Shown: positions 34,663-45,979 of the stretch, piece after piece
Numbering within the stretch: position 1 is the first letter of the stretch
How the letters are laid out: each line of letters begins with the position of its first letter
Assembly (NCBI GenBank): GCA_038503065.1
Contig: JBCAMK010000015.1
Location: 1,240,001-1,304,000 of the forward strand
Length of the DNA stretch: 64,000 nt
Source of the DNA: Paragyromitra xinjiangensis
Taxonomy: Eukaryota > Ascomycota > Pezizomycetes > Pezizales > Discinaceae
Direction: 5' to 3'
The notes under the pieces: model-generated
Told to the model about the DNA's origin: nothing
Database searches by the model: none
The model's input: only the letters and a program-made list of their open reading frames with translations
Position numbers and translations under genes: made by a program

Positions 34663-35964
34663 TTACTCCCCAATCATAGTTAGACTCTCCGTGTTTCCCC
34701 TGCCTGCTCTTGCCTCTAATTCGATGGGCCAACTTTCTTCTGCAATACGCAGGACGATCCACCATACCCTCCTCCGATTCCTCCAGGCCATCAGATCCCT
34801 TGACTCTTCGGGAAGGCAAGAGCTCAACTCTCGGTATAAGCTTCTCCAATCAACTTTCGTCCCCACAGGAAACTTCCCGATCTCGAAGAGACAAGGAAGG
34901 TATGAAATACAACGATGTTTCCAGAACTCTTGTGTTAGGGAAGCTTGAGCAACATGTCTGGAAGCGAGTCGGAAGTTGACCACACCAGATCTGGGCAGGT
35001 AACAGAATATAGAGGAAACAATCTCGGACGGAAGATTTTCCAGATAACATTTGGGCGAGACCACATCTTGCGATGGCTGGGGCTGTGTTTCCACCGGCCG
35101 TTCTTGTAAAACCGGGGTCACCCCTTCATCGCTCGGCGGTGTGTTGAGTATGAACTGCTGGCAGAAACCCTCAACTTCCGGAGAGTTAAGAAAATCCATC
35201 AGGAGCCAGTCATCCTCGCCAGTCATCCTCGACTCCCAATACTGATTATGCATGACGCTACACACACTTTTGCCGAAATCGAATCGAGTACAGAAGTGGT
35301 TAAACAGAGTCTCCGCCTCGATGCGCTGACTGTTTATGTACTCCGCCAATGAATCAAGGCTAATGCGTCCATCGTATATATAGGGATATTTAGTCTCCTT
35401 GACATATGCGAGAGCTTTTTGGAGTAGGGTCCAGCAGTTATCGTGAAAGACTATCCGTCTGATTAAAGATGCTTGAACGCGCCATATTGCCACGTCTAGA
35501 CTATCCTCGTGATATTCTTCGGATGAATCAGCGGGTACTTCAACTGTGTCGTAATCATCATAGGAACCAACGCCGGAAATGAATGACCTGTAGTAGACTT
35601 TATTCAGTAATCTAAAAATACGAAATAGTCGTGATAGTTAAGTAGATAGGTACGGAGTAATTGGCAAGGGTGATCTACCTATCGCAATTCCCAGCGCCGA
35701 ACTCAGGTGGAAGACCATCCGGGCCATAGATATCCTTAAAGTAATTGTATTCATAGTCCTCCTCGAGCTTCTTCCAACCGAATAACCTTAATTTTTTAAG
35801 CCACTACTAGGCTTATTACCACTGTTAGAAGACCACAGATACATGAATGCATTCAAATGCCTATGAACACCCACCAGAGTATCCTGTTCTGATATATCGG
35901 GGTCTCCCAAACCCGAGTTCGGAGGCCCACCACAGATCCCGCAATAGATATCCCAGCCTCCCAT
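34663..35964 (-). CDS. F-box protein of a fungal-specific family
   Basis: Probable substrate-recognition subunit of an SCF ubiquitin ligase; the target is unknown. Exons are 35964-35834, 35786-35679 and 35611-34663, giving 395 residues. It starts MGGWDIYCGICGGPP, a cysteine-bearing N-terminus typical of this family, then WLFGWKKLEEDYEYNYFKD and GLPPEFGAGNCDRLLNKVYY, then SGVGSYDDYDTVEVP. The F-box is near residue 248 (LENLPSEIVSSIFCYLPRSGVVNFRLASR), followed by FWKHRCI and a tail with two tryptophan-rich arginine segments (WRNRRRVWWIVLR). The donor of the first intron (GTCTTC) is weak and was chosen because it keeps frame and gives the family-like WLFGW. The middle region of about 90 residues before the F-box is low-complexity. 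Confidence 0.78.
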
Positions 35965-37871
35965 GTTGACGCTTTTCGAAAGGACGATCTGGTAGTTTGC
36001 GAGCGGGGTCGTCAGTCCTTATAAGCCTTAGCTACCTATGACACTGAGAGTGTATTATGCTATATATATGCACTGAACCGAATCAGGACCTCTGTGCAAC
36101 GCGTTTGACTCATTAATCAGGTTGGATGCTCTAGGGTATAACATCAAGTTACTTGAGTCATAGGCAGCTAAGATTAGAAGCCCCAATTTCATCCCTTCCA
36201 CGCTTGGTGAAATCCGATAATAAATCTCAGCAATGGAACCAATCACTTAATTAACCAATCAAACAAGACTAGATTACTACACCAGAAGACGAGAGTGCAA
36301 AACCGAGACAAACCAATTTTTTACCAACCCCCCCCCCAGCCTTTAGTTTTGAATAGGTTTTAGATCATGGAGCTAAGGTGCACGGGGCATTTTGATGTCA
36401 TCCTCGAGTTCCTCAATTGGTTAATATGCACCCCAAGAAGAATTTCCATGGGCAAGAGTACTTCCATCGAATAGAAAAAGCGGGAAATGAAAACGAAGCT
36501 AACCAGAAAAAAAACAGTAAGCGTTCGACGCCTAGAAGGTACATGTATCTGTGAGTTATATTATACCGGTAGAAGGGGACACTAATACATACATACTCTC
36601 TACGAATCTCAAAGACTTCACACATATATGGGTTTACTGGTTGAAGATATGACGGCTTCCGTTGCTAGAACGACTTTACCCAAGTTTAACAACGCATTGT
36701 TGTCAAAAAGGTTTTTAGTTAGGACCGCATGCATAGCTACATAAGTCATCACTCGCATTCAGAAAATCTTAGCAAAATCCTTTAGCTGCATGTAGACACA
36801 ACTCTAGCGCTTAAGCTAGAGTATTAAAGCTTCCAAGTTAGTCCTACCCTCCCCACCCCCAAACGCAAACCCCCCTCCCCACCAGATAGAGCCTTAATAC
36901 ATCCTACTGCTTTAACTATCCTATGGCCCGTACTAGTAATTTACCAGCAACCTGTGATTGTGAAGCCTGAGACCATAGTACACCCTTCTTAGATACTAGT
37001 TTATCACCCAAATCCCTATCAGGTCGCACAACCTGGCTGGTTCCCTTTAAATACCGCAGAAAGGCTACCTGTAATATCATCCAAGATACCATATCAACAA
37101 CCTGATTTTTAATTCTATAGTTTATCTTCGATCCTTCATCACCGGGAAACCCCACTCGTTAAAATAGAACCAATCCCAGCTACTTAGGATCTCCAATCCG
37201 AGCAATAGCAGTCCTTTGCATTCTAACATAAGATGGTAATGAAAGAAGCCCGCGTCTTGCAGTTTAGCTTTTTCTATGCGGGAAACCGAAGTGATAAGTA
37301 GATAATCGAAGCTTCTATAGAGATAATAGCTATTTACTGACTCCAGCTTGCGGAGCATAGCCCCCAATAAACTAATTGGGCAAACCCCAACAATCACAGC
37401 TCTGCACAACGTGAACGAAACCACGGCCCTCACGAACCAACTACTTCAGAAGCCCATCACCATAAATAAGCTAAAAATCATAAACAACCACTCAAACCCA
37501 CGACTCCTAACCCACCCAATTCCTAAAGTCCCCGCCAAAGACCCATACCCACTCCCCAAAATCCCACACCCAAACTCCCATTCCCAAACCCACCCATCGT
37601 AACACAAACGGATACCAGACCCATTCGGCAATCTCCAAACCCAACACCCAACAATTCCCGAACCCCACACATCCATTCCCGGAACGACACCCCCCCAAAC
37701 CCAAGATCACACAAACGGCACTTCCCGCACCAACAGAGCCTCACATCTTGGCACCACAAAATCGAGGCCCCCCACATATCTTGGCACCTACTTGGAAGAA
37801 AAAAAGTTCCTAACACAAACCTGCATCTCCCCAACTACTAGCCTACATCCACCAGCTTGAAATTATCAACA
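35965..37871. other. Intergenic between F-box gene and NOP6-like gene
   Basis: No gene is supported. Overlapping minus-strand frames at 36916-37155 and 37122-37433 could be pieces of a decayed gene but show no recognisable family. The stretch 37420-37780 is very rich in CCCA/ACCC on the plus strand, probably promoter and leader of the next gene. Confidence 0.45.
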
Positions 37872-38834
37872 ATGGCATCCAAGTCGGCAATAGCAACGCA
37901 TAAAAAGAAACGACCGAGGAAGCAGGTCCGTTTGAGAAAACGTAAACTCGCAGAAGTCGAGACAGGCGCCGAGTCGGAGGATGAAGATGTGAAAGCCGCG
38001 AAAGCACACCAGGCACAACAGGATCCAAAGACGGATAGGCCCGAGGAGCAAGAGAAACCAGCGAAGAAGCGGAAGAGAGATGATGGGGCCGTCAAAAATG
38101 CAGGGGAAGAGAAGGGTGCAGTGGGGGAGAAGAAGAAGAAAATTAGACCGACGAAGAACGAAAGGGAAAAAGCAAGGGCGCGAGAGGAAGCAGGTGAAGA
38201 CACCGTAATAGAGGGAACAGAAGAAGCAGGAGAAGATGGTGCAGAGGTTGCAGAGAAGAAGGATGCCCGGTTTATCGTCTTCATAGGTATGTCTGCTGTC
38301 CTCCGCAGAGATAGAGGGAAAGCTAACGTCCTATCACTGATAGGAAACCTCCCATATACAGCCACTAAAGCCACTTTAGAAAAACATTTCGCTCCCGTTC
38401 AGCCCTCTTCAGTCCGTATCATTACTCACAAAGACGACCCCAGTAAATGCAAAGGTTTTGCGTTCTTAGAGTTTGAAGGATACGACAGGATGCAAAGCTG
38501 CTTGCTCAAGTTCCATCATACAATGTTTAATGATGGTTCTGGTGAGAGGAAAATCAATGTCGAATTGACGTAATTTATTCATACTCCTGCTGTCCTAGCC
38601 CCCGTGTGGAAAATCGCTAACGCTCAAGTTACTAGTGCTGGCGGAGGGGGAGGAAAGAGTCAGGTCCGGAAGACAAAGCTCCAGGCTAAGAACGTGAAAC
38701 TTGACGAGCAGCGGAAACGAAAGATCGAAGAGGAGGAGAAATTGAAGATGGAGAAGAGAGCAAAACAACCACAGGTCGCACAAGGCGAAACGGAATCAGG
38801 AATACACCCGAGCAGAAGGCGTCAAATCAAATAA
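37872..38834 (+). CDS. NOP6: Nop6-like RRM protein, ribosome biogenesis
   Basis: Predicted nucleolar RNA-binding protein of early 40S assembly. Exons are 37872-38286, 38344-38569 and 38636-38834, giving 279 residues. The first 130 residues are highly charged with several lysine/arginine nuclear signals (KKKRPRKQVRLRKRK, KKRKRDD, KKKKIRPTKNEREKAR). A single RRM spans about residues 135-213: RFIVFIGNLPYT (RNP2, rebuilt across intron 1), HKDDPSKCKGFAFLEFE (RNP1 KGFAFLEF), then ERKINVELTAGGGG across intron 2, the family ending of the RRM. A basic coiled tail follows (KNVKLDEQRKRKIEEEEK) and it ends in SRRRQIK. It is convergent with Rac1. Confidence 0.9.
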
Positions 38835-39327
38835 GAGCTGGAATTACAACTGGGCGTACAATATCGGTTTCAACAGGAATAATTTCTGGACTTCTGCTAG
38901 TAGCCATGTCACTGTTCGGTTGCTATCAACCAGGAACTCATGAATTTCCAGAAAAAACCTCTGGGACCGTGTCATGAGTAACATAAAAAGAAATACTGTG
39001 TAAAGAGAATATAATGTATAAAGGGAAAAAAGAAAAGAAAAAAAAGGTAATAAAACACGTGGATAGAGATGCTGTGGGCGAGCTCACGATAAACGTAAAA
39101 TTGAACGTGGGGAATGTCATGCTAAAAAAATATGAAAGAAAATAGAAAAACTGCGAAACATAAAGGAACACCTTTGCCCATGGGAAATTATAGCATAAAC
39201 CTGGACAAATACCGATGAAAAGACAACTGTAAAATCGCTAACCCATAAGCAAACTCTGCCCAACCCGCTCATGACTCCCCTCAACATCAACTCTAATCCT
39301 ACTATTCCGTCCCCCACTCAAATGCAT
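38835..39327. other. Convergent intergenic space, NOP6 / RAC1
   Basis: These 493 bases between two stop codons hold no gene. An A-rich stretch with 'aaaagaaaagaaaaaaaagg' lies near 39027-39047. Confidence 0.55.
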
Positions 39328-40310
39328 CTATAGGATGATGCAGCCTTTCTTTTTAGGGTTCTTAGGAGCAGGCATTAAAACAGCTCTGTGCGGGATAGCC
39401 GATTAGCGAATGATATGGCTTGGGGTAGTTAACGGCAAATTCTAAACACACCTGATGGCCTCGTCGAAAACGTTCTTTAGTCCCTTCTGGGTGAGTGCTG
39501 AGCACTCAAGATATCGAACAGCGTTGATCTCCTTAGCCCTTTGCGTACCCTGAGGATAAGAGATTGGTGCCATTCTCTTCTCGCGAAGACCTTGGGTAGT
39601 TTTAGGATCATCGCGAAGATCGAGCTTGGTTCCAACAAGGATTATAGGAATGTTAGGCGCATGGTGGGAAATCTCGGGATACCACTGAGATTTTGATAAT
39701 TGTTAGAGCTCCATCTTCCTAGCCAACAGCGGGATATGATGTCTGTTGCGGATCGCGGCAATTCCCGAGTACTGACCTTAGACAAGACGTTGTCGAACGA
39801 TGGCGGGCTAACGATAGAAAAGCAGACGAGGAAAACATCCGTCTGGGGGTACGAAAGGGGACGCAGACGATCGTAATCCTCCTGACCAGCTGTATCCCAT
39901 AGCCCTAAGCTGATCGGTTTATTATCAACCATCACGTTGGCTGAATAATTATCAAATCTGTATGAGCATTAATTAGTGCTCGAGTTCACGAACGAAACAA
40001 ACACACAAACTCACACCGTAGGAATATATTCGCCTGGAAAGGCATTGGTAGTATAGCTGATAAGCAAGCATGTCTGTGGTGCAGGTCAGAACTGCGTCAA
40101 CAATTGATGACGGGGGGGTCCAGGGGTGGAAGGGATGAAAAAAGTACCTTTCCGACAGCACCGTCACCAGTTACAACGCACTATAACTTATAGTTAGCAA
40201 CACTGTCTCTGTTGTTATCAGAAGCCCCCTCATCACACGAGGAGATTGTGCTGTTGCAATAACAGTGGTGGGTAGAATCTGACCTTAAGCGATTTCGTTG
40301 CGGCAGCCAT
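39328..40310 (-). CDS. RAC1: Rho-family small GTPase Rac1
   Basis: Controls actin and polarised growth at the plasma membrane. Six exons on the minus strand: 40310-40284, 40180-40148, 40073-40015, 39957-39777, 39684-39452 and 39385-39328, giving 196 residues. The P-loop GDGAVGKT spans exons 2-3. Switch I is [13 protein letters not shown] and switch [26 protein letters not shown]. The guanine-binding GTKLDLRDD and CSAL motifs follow. It ends in a basic PKNPKKK stretch and the CIIL box, with leucine at the last position, predicting geranylgeranylation. [13 protein letters not shown] and [18 protein letters not shown] mark it as Rac, not Cdc42. The first exon is only 27 nt, with MAAATKSLK continuing into CVVTGDG. 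The neighbouring RhoGAP gene (43.8-46.0 kb) could act on this family, which is inference only. Confidence 0.96.
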
Positions 40311-41714
40311 CTGGAACTATGAGCTTCTGTTTAAAAGTTGGAAAAGTTCTGATATTCAGACAACAAGCGGGAGAAATCGAATATTCCTTTTGCTTGACAC
40401 GGGATTGATTTGCTTAAATTTTGGTGTTTTACTTTCGGTTGTCGGAGGGTGAGTGGAGAAGAGAGTATGGGCCGAGTAGATTGTCCGGGATGGCGAAGAA
40501 GCGAGGGGAGCTTTCGAGACTGGGGGACAGAAAAGTTAAGCGCTGACCTCTGGGAATAGAAGGACGTTGAGGGGCGGCAGAGGTGGCGTTAGGAGAATGA
40601 GGAAGAGTAGAAGGAGCTTGGGGTAAGGTTTTTTTTAGGGAGAACCGAACACGGGATGAATAAAGAGGGGATACGAGTGCTGTAGGTGAATAGAAGGGAA
40701 CAGAGAAGACGTGGGGAAGATGAGTAGGATGGAAAGGGACAACAGTGTCGGTACCTACAGCAGACAGAACAGCAGCACAGCACAGCAGCACAGCACAGCA
40801 ACAGCAGACAGACAGAAACAGAACAGGTTCTGTGGGCGGATGCAACGGGGGAAAAGTGCCCAGATTGGATCCTCGACCAGATGGGATGATACGGGATGGG
40901 ATGGGATGGGAGGAGTGCAAAACAGCACTGAGGGAAGCCGTGTGGCTGGAAGTTGGAGATGGCTGCTGTGGCCTGTGCGAATGGGCCAGCCGAGAAGGTA
41001 TAAGAAAGTGACCCGATACAGAAGATGGTCTGTGAAGAATGCGTACCTGTTGGTTCAGAAAGGCTCGGCTAAAATGAGGGGACGTACGTGCTGGGGTCCG
41101 TCGGCTGCTGCGACTGCTGCAGGGCCGGGGATCAATCGCGCGTCGCGTGGCAAGAACAGATGGGTTCGCAGAAGGAGACATGAAAGATACCGATGGAAGG
41201 AGGGTTTTGATAGAGGTGAATGAGCATTACTGTATCTAATGTGTGGCTGTCAGGCTCACTGATTGTTTGGCACGAAGGGGTACAGTACTCTAGGTGTGAT
41301 TCAACAACCAAGGAGCTCTTTCTTATGAAATAGAGAACAATGAAGGCTCGTAGCACAATAGTAGACGAATTGGCGTGAATTGGTGCAGATAGCTCTGCTA
41401 ATCTGTTTATTCCCCCAGCGTAAAGTTACCAATTCCACTTGAAATTTGATATGGTTACCGGCATTCACTTCGATGCAGTCTACCCCTGTAGCGCTGTATC
41501 GTGGCCGAACTAGCTTCACACACACCTTGAGGTACATACATGTACTCCTGTATTTTCAAATTAATGACATTACGTATGTGGAGGCATGGTTTAAACAAAG
41601 CAAACAAAAGTTGATGAGTAAACTGTAGTTAGTTGAGACCGAGTCCCCGGGTAGCCATGATTTCATGCACCTTATCATTTCCAGGTACTCCAACCCACCC
41701 CCCAATCCATAGCC
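40311..41714. other. RAC1 upstream region with CAGCA and GGGAT microsatellites
   Basis: It holds a CAGCA/CAGACAG-type microsatellite (about 40758-40830) and a GGGAT tandem run (about 40881-40912). Their reading in the opposite strand gives long low-complexity frames (40429-41181 on minus, 40711-41223 on plus) that I do not accept as genes. One TACATGTA palindrome is at 41537. Confidence 0.5.
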
Positions 41715-42929
41715 TTATTCCTCTTCCTCCTCACCCTCCTGATTCTCGAGCTCCGCGATTCTCAGCACAGGCACCATGTTTCGAACAAAGGATATCGTCG
41801 AATAAAACGGGCCTGAATATTCCATGTCATACCTACCAAAATCATCAGCCGACCAGCAAAACCCCAGTCTATAATATGAACAGAGCAGTACCCACCAATA
41901 GTTCACCGCACAACAAATCCCCTCCTCCCCACACTCCTGGGACACTTTATGATACCACATAGCAGGCAAATACAACATATCACCAGGCTCCAAAGCCACT
42001 CTCAGAGGTCTACAATACCTCCACCACACCCCTGCATTCCTCAACGGCTCATCCGGATCCACCGTCGGCCAGCACTGCACCTCACTTTTTGGTTCATCAG
42101 GCACTACCTTAAACCCGCCCTCTCCATCCGGATGATATGTTGCTGCAGGGAGAGTTTGTTCCTCTACACACGCTACCTCGAGGGGTGAAATGAGCACGAA
42201 CTTCTTCCGTCCGGAGATTTGACAGTAGAGGTTCTCGTAATTATCTTTGTGGAGCGCAGACACCGAACGATCATTACCGATCCAAACGTTGGCAGCGTCC
42301 GGTTCACGGCCGAAGGCTTCAGTGGCAAATGGGATAGATGGAGGGACGTCTGGCAGGAGAGGCGAAAATTCACCATGGAGATTATCGTCTTCTGTGAAGA
42401 TTTATTGGCGTTTAGATATCCTGATATAAATTGAGAAGAAAGAAAAAGTGAAAATAACGGTGGCGCTTACGAGATTGAGCATATTTGACAGACTGACCCT
42501 CACTCCCTAGAACTCGCACGTATTCCAAAAACGCCGAGAAAGGTTCCGAGAACGAATGAGGTTTCACGAAATAATCTTTTTGATCTTCCTCATTGAACAC
42601 TACCGAATCCGCATTCCTACAACCACCCTCCATAAGTAACCAAGTTCCGATTCAACCAAGCAGAGGATCACAAACCCCAACGGCGTCTCCGCCACATTAA
42701 TCTCCCTCTCCCCCATCACTTCCTTTAGATACCCCACTTTCCACTTCCCCACCGCCTGCCATCCTCCCCCGGCACCAGAAAACACCACCGGTTGGTTCCG
42801 CTGTACATATCTTAGAAACTCCACGGCCGTCGGCTCCCCCTCTACACGCTCCACCCAACCGCTATTAAGCTCATGATAGGAACCCAGAAGCTCGACTAAC
42901 GCACTCCCAAGGTCTGCGGGGGATTGCAT
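41715..42929 (-). CDS. JmjC-domain hydroxylase, JMJD7-like
   Basis: Predicted Fe(II)/2-oxoglutarate oxygenase of the cupin JmjC class; human JMJD7 is a lysyl hydroxylase of translation-factor GTPases. Exons are 42929-42676, 42616-42471, 42391-41896 and 41832-41715, giving 337 residues, close to the family length. Blocks: FLRYVQRNQPVVFSGAG, YLKEVMGEREINVAETPLG, then NADSVVFNEED across intron 1, YAQSQDDNLHGEFSPLLPDV across intron 2, and ANVWIGNDRSVSALHKDNYENLYC. The metal triad is visible: H and D of LHKD (about residues 180 and 182) and the distal H of MWYHKVSQ (about 280). CAVNYWYDMEYSGPFY is rebuilt across intron 3. A glutamate run forms the C-terminus. Substrate assignment is by family only. 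Confidence 0.92.
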
Positions 42930-43781
42930 TATTGTGGGGTAAAATATGCAGCTAACTAGCTAAAAAATGCTATTTCCTCGGGTTCAGGAACAGGGTTTAT
43001 AAAGTGCTTTTTTTTTGAGAGGTTACACACGTAAGCGAGATTGCAACGACGTCGGAATAAGCTTCAAGACAGGGCATGTAACACCAACGGTAATTTTATT
43101 TTCTCTGACCAATTTTAGGCCCTATGAGAGGGCTTTGTGGGGAGTGATGGTAAGCGCTAGGGAAACGGTGGTGGACTTTTCAACGTGATTGCGTACTTGG
43201 GCTTGTTAATTTAACCTTTTTGTGAGGACTGTGTTGTGTCGGCTGTGTTCCGGTTGGGTAGAGGGTTTTGTATGGTTTCAACAGAAGGATCCAAATTCTG
43301 GATGTCGAAAATTAAATTTTTTCTTGTCTAGACACTGAATGTGGGTATGAAACTATTGGAAACTGCGTCCCAGCCAAAAATAGATGGTTGTTTGTGTTTA
43401 TTTCCAGAAAAAAGATAACAAATGAAACCGAGGCCGCTGCGTTAGGCAGACTGAGAAATACTTGTATTACGAGTAAGAGGCAGTAATAAATGCAAAGGAA
43501 CTTTGCCCGGAGGACAGAATGGCCTCCCAGAAGACACTACACAAGGAGAAAAATAAAACGCTATGAACCGCAAAGTATACGGTATTAGCAACAAAGGACA
43601 CAGATTAAAAATATCCATTTCTCGCCGGTGATTATAAGAAAGCAGCAGAAATACAAACACGAATCGAAGGTCAGGCATTCGCATTACCAAGTCCAGTGAA
43701 GTAGACAAAAACACCCGCACAATAGAAAGAATAAGGAAAAGGAGAATTCAACTAAAACGATTGGACCAAGTTTGTGGTTCT
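42930..43781. other. Intergenic between the JmjC and RhoGAP genes
   Basis: No gene is seen. A minus-strand open frame at 43442-43720 lacks resemblance to any family and lies in the 3' flank of the RhoGAP gene. Confidence 0.5.
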
Positions 43782-45979
43782 TCAATCGTCATCAAAGATA
43801 GAGAAGCAATGCTGCAGTATCGTATCAATAACCCTAACTTGCCAACCAGCGTCCGCAATATTTGGGCTCAGATTACTCCCCATCAGTGTCGGTCCAAAAC
43901 AGATCGCCAGGTTCCCGCTGTTCATGCGATTCACGTTGGCACTCGCCTGAACACGGTTTAGGTGTAGGATTACAGCTCGAAGAGTCGCATAATTGGGGTC
44001 TGGGAGCTTGTTGATGAGTTCATGCAATGAATCGCGTCGGGTGATGTCGTCGTCGATTCGGGAGGCACTAATGAACTCGTTGTAGAGGGAATTGGTAAGG
44101 AGAGGTTCGGGAAGATCGCGGAAGAATTGTTTGAGGACACTAGCCACACTATTAACGTCGAAGAAGAAATCCTCTTGTTTGCGGAAGTCGATGGTAGAGG
44201 GATCTATCCATCACCAATTAGTCAATATTTTGGAATGGGTAACAAGCGGTTCTTTACCATTATCGAATATTTGCTTGATTCTCTCAACATGTCTCTTTTC
44301 GCCTGAAAGCCGGTATATCCCTTCAACGTCAAGCCCATACAGATCCACTGCCTGTATGCACTGGTGGACCAAGATCGGTACTACAGATTCGTCGCGGGCC
44401 AGTAGTGCATCCAGTGATTGTCCAAAAACCGGCCTCATCCTGGGATAATCCATATTGGTATAATTCGCCCCTGCGTATTGCGTCTGAACTGGTCCCTGCT
44501 GATTCGGCTGCTGTTGCGGAAGCATAGCAGGAGCTTGCACCACAGCACCGAATCCCTGAGATTGAGATTGAGGTAGTAAATGTTGTTCTGGCTGGGGGAA
44601 ATTAGTGGGCGCCTGGACCTGATGCGATGATGCAATGGAAGTGTTTGTGGAGGATACCAGATTGGGTAGCTGTTGTGCAGGTGTCAGGCTCGGATGTCGC
44701 TCATATTTGACCTCTTGGCTTCGCATTTGGGGCGGGACCCTCGCTGCGAGATCGATCACGAAGTTCTCAAAGTCTTCCTCATTATTGATTAATGCTACGG
44801 CGTCTCGCATGCTGCGGGCTTCGGGAGAGTTAGATTTGATAGGGCTGACGCTAAGCCCGTTGCTAAGGAGGAGCTTCTCGTTGAATTGTGCTAGAGAGAG
44901 ATTTGAAATATTAGTACGATGGGTTTGCCTCCTTCAGAATTGAGCCATACCGAATCTTTGGAGTTGCACAGACAAGCCAGAGTCACATTCCGCGACCATC
45001 TCTCGCAAGGATTTCACTGCTTGTGGACGCAGGGAACTAACCAACTCATTCCGACATGCATTCGCATGCTGGACTTTATGCTGGTAGTCTTGATCCGCCG
45101 CCTGAACTTTACGGAGCAACTCCTCCTCGTGTTGTGGTCCTTTCTTCGTGCCTCGAATGCTGAAAGGAGATTTCCCAGATCGTCGATCACCGGATCTCAG
45201 ACGATCGTATTCCTCTGCGGCGGTGTCGTATTTTATTTTTGCCTTTTCACAAATAAGTTAGAATAGTGTTATGGATATATTTTGTTGATTATATAATCTA
45301 CCTTTTCAACGAGTAGCTCCGCATCACTAGTCTTCTTCTCGTAGGCCATCCCGGTTTGCTTCCAGTGCTTGCGCCCTCTGTCCATATTATTGGAAAGCTC
45401 CATGAGATCGTCATACATCTGGTGGAGGGCGACAGAGAACTGCAGTCCATTTTCTGCTATACGCTCATGAATGCGAGTTGTCAGGTCAAATGAATAAGCA
45501 TAGGTGCCTTGACGACCGTCAGGACGTCGAATGCTTTGATGTGTCATATTGCATAGCTTCCGGAGACCCTGTGCATGCTCCTCCTCAAGACTTGCACGTC
45601 GCTTGATAAATGCTGCAAAATCCTAACATTTTATCAGCTACAGGATTGTTTTTTTAAATTGAACCAACTAGGAGCATACTCTACAAGCAGTTATACTTTG
45701 CTTTAGTCGAGTGAGAAGCGATGATAAACCGACCTACGTAGCAACGTTAGCAACATCACTACAACACAACGTTGGGGGAAATACATCAGAATGCAGAATC
45801 TCCTCAATGATCCTGTTTTTATCTCGATGTTGCTGCAGCAGTGGGCTTGGCGGCGACGAAGACGCATTTCCATTTGCTTGCGCCTGAGGCGGAGGGGGCG
45901 GCATAACCTGCGATGCCATATTTCCTGTAAAGTTGTTGACTGACCGAACGCTGTCCTGACGGTGATGATCTGAGGTCAT
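43782..45979 (-). CDS. F-BAR and RhoGAP domain protein, Rgd1-like
   Basis: Predicted GTPase-activating protein for Rho-type GTPases at curved membranes. Exons are 45979-45785, 45733-45680, 45622-45302, 45242-44951, 44890-44258 and 44203-43782, giving 638 residues. The F-BAR region starts after a proline-rich leader: HSDVGLSSLLTRLKQSITACRDF across two introns, then IKRRASLEEEHAQGLRKLC, then AYEKKTSDAELLVEKAKIKYDTAAEEYDRLR. A glutamine-rich linker follows. The RhoGAP domain runs from about residue 455 to 625: VPILVHQCIQAVDLYGLDVEGIYRLSG with the arginine finger near residue 480, then FFRDLPEPLLT, then MNSGNLAICFGPTLMG. The gene ends soon after the domain. It is upstream of the JmjC gene on the same strand, with no sign of joint regulation. 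Confidence 0.93.

Noticed and set aside
39328..40310. Cdc42 identity for the Rho GTPase
   Set aside because: The switch-to-helix region reads [13 protein letters not shown] and [18 protein letters not shown], which is Rac-type, and the tail is PKKKGCIIL.
40429..41181. 250-residue minus-strand open frame upstream of RAC1
   Set aside because: It is low-complexity Ser/Pro/Leu/Cys sequence produced by CAGCA and GGGAT microsatellites, has no family resemblance, and overlaps another long frame on the other strand.
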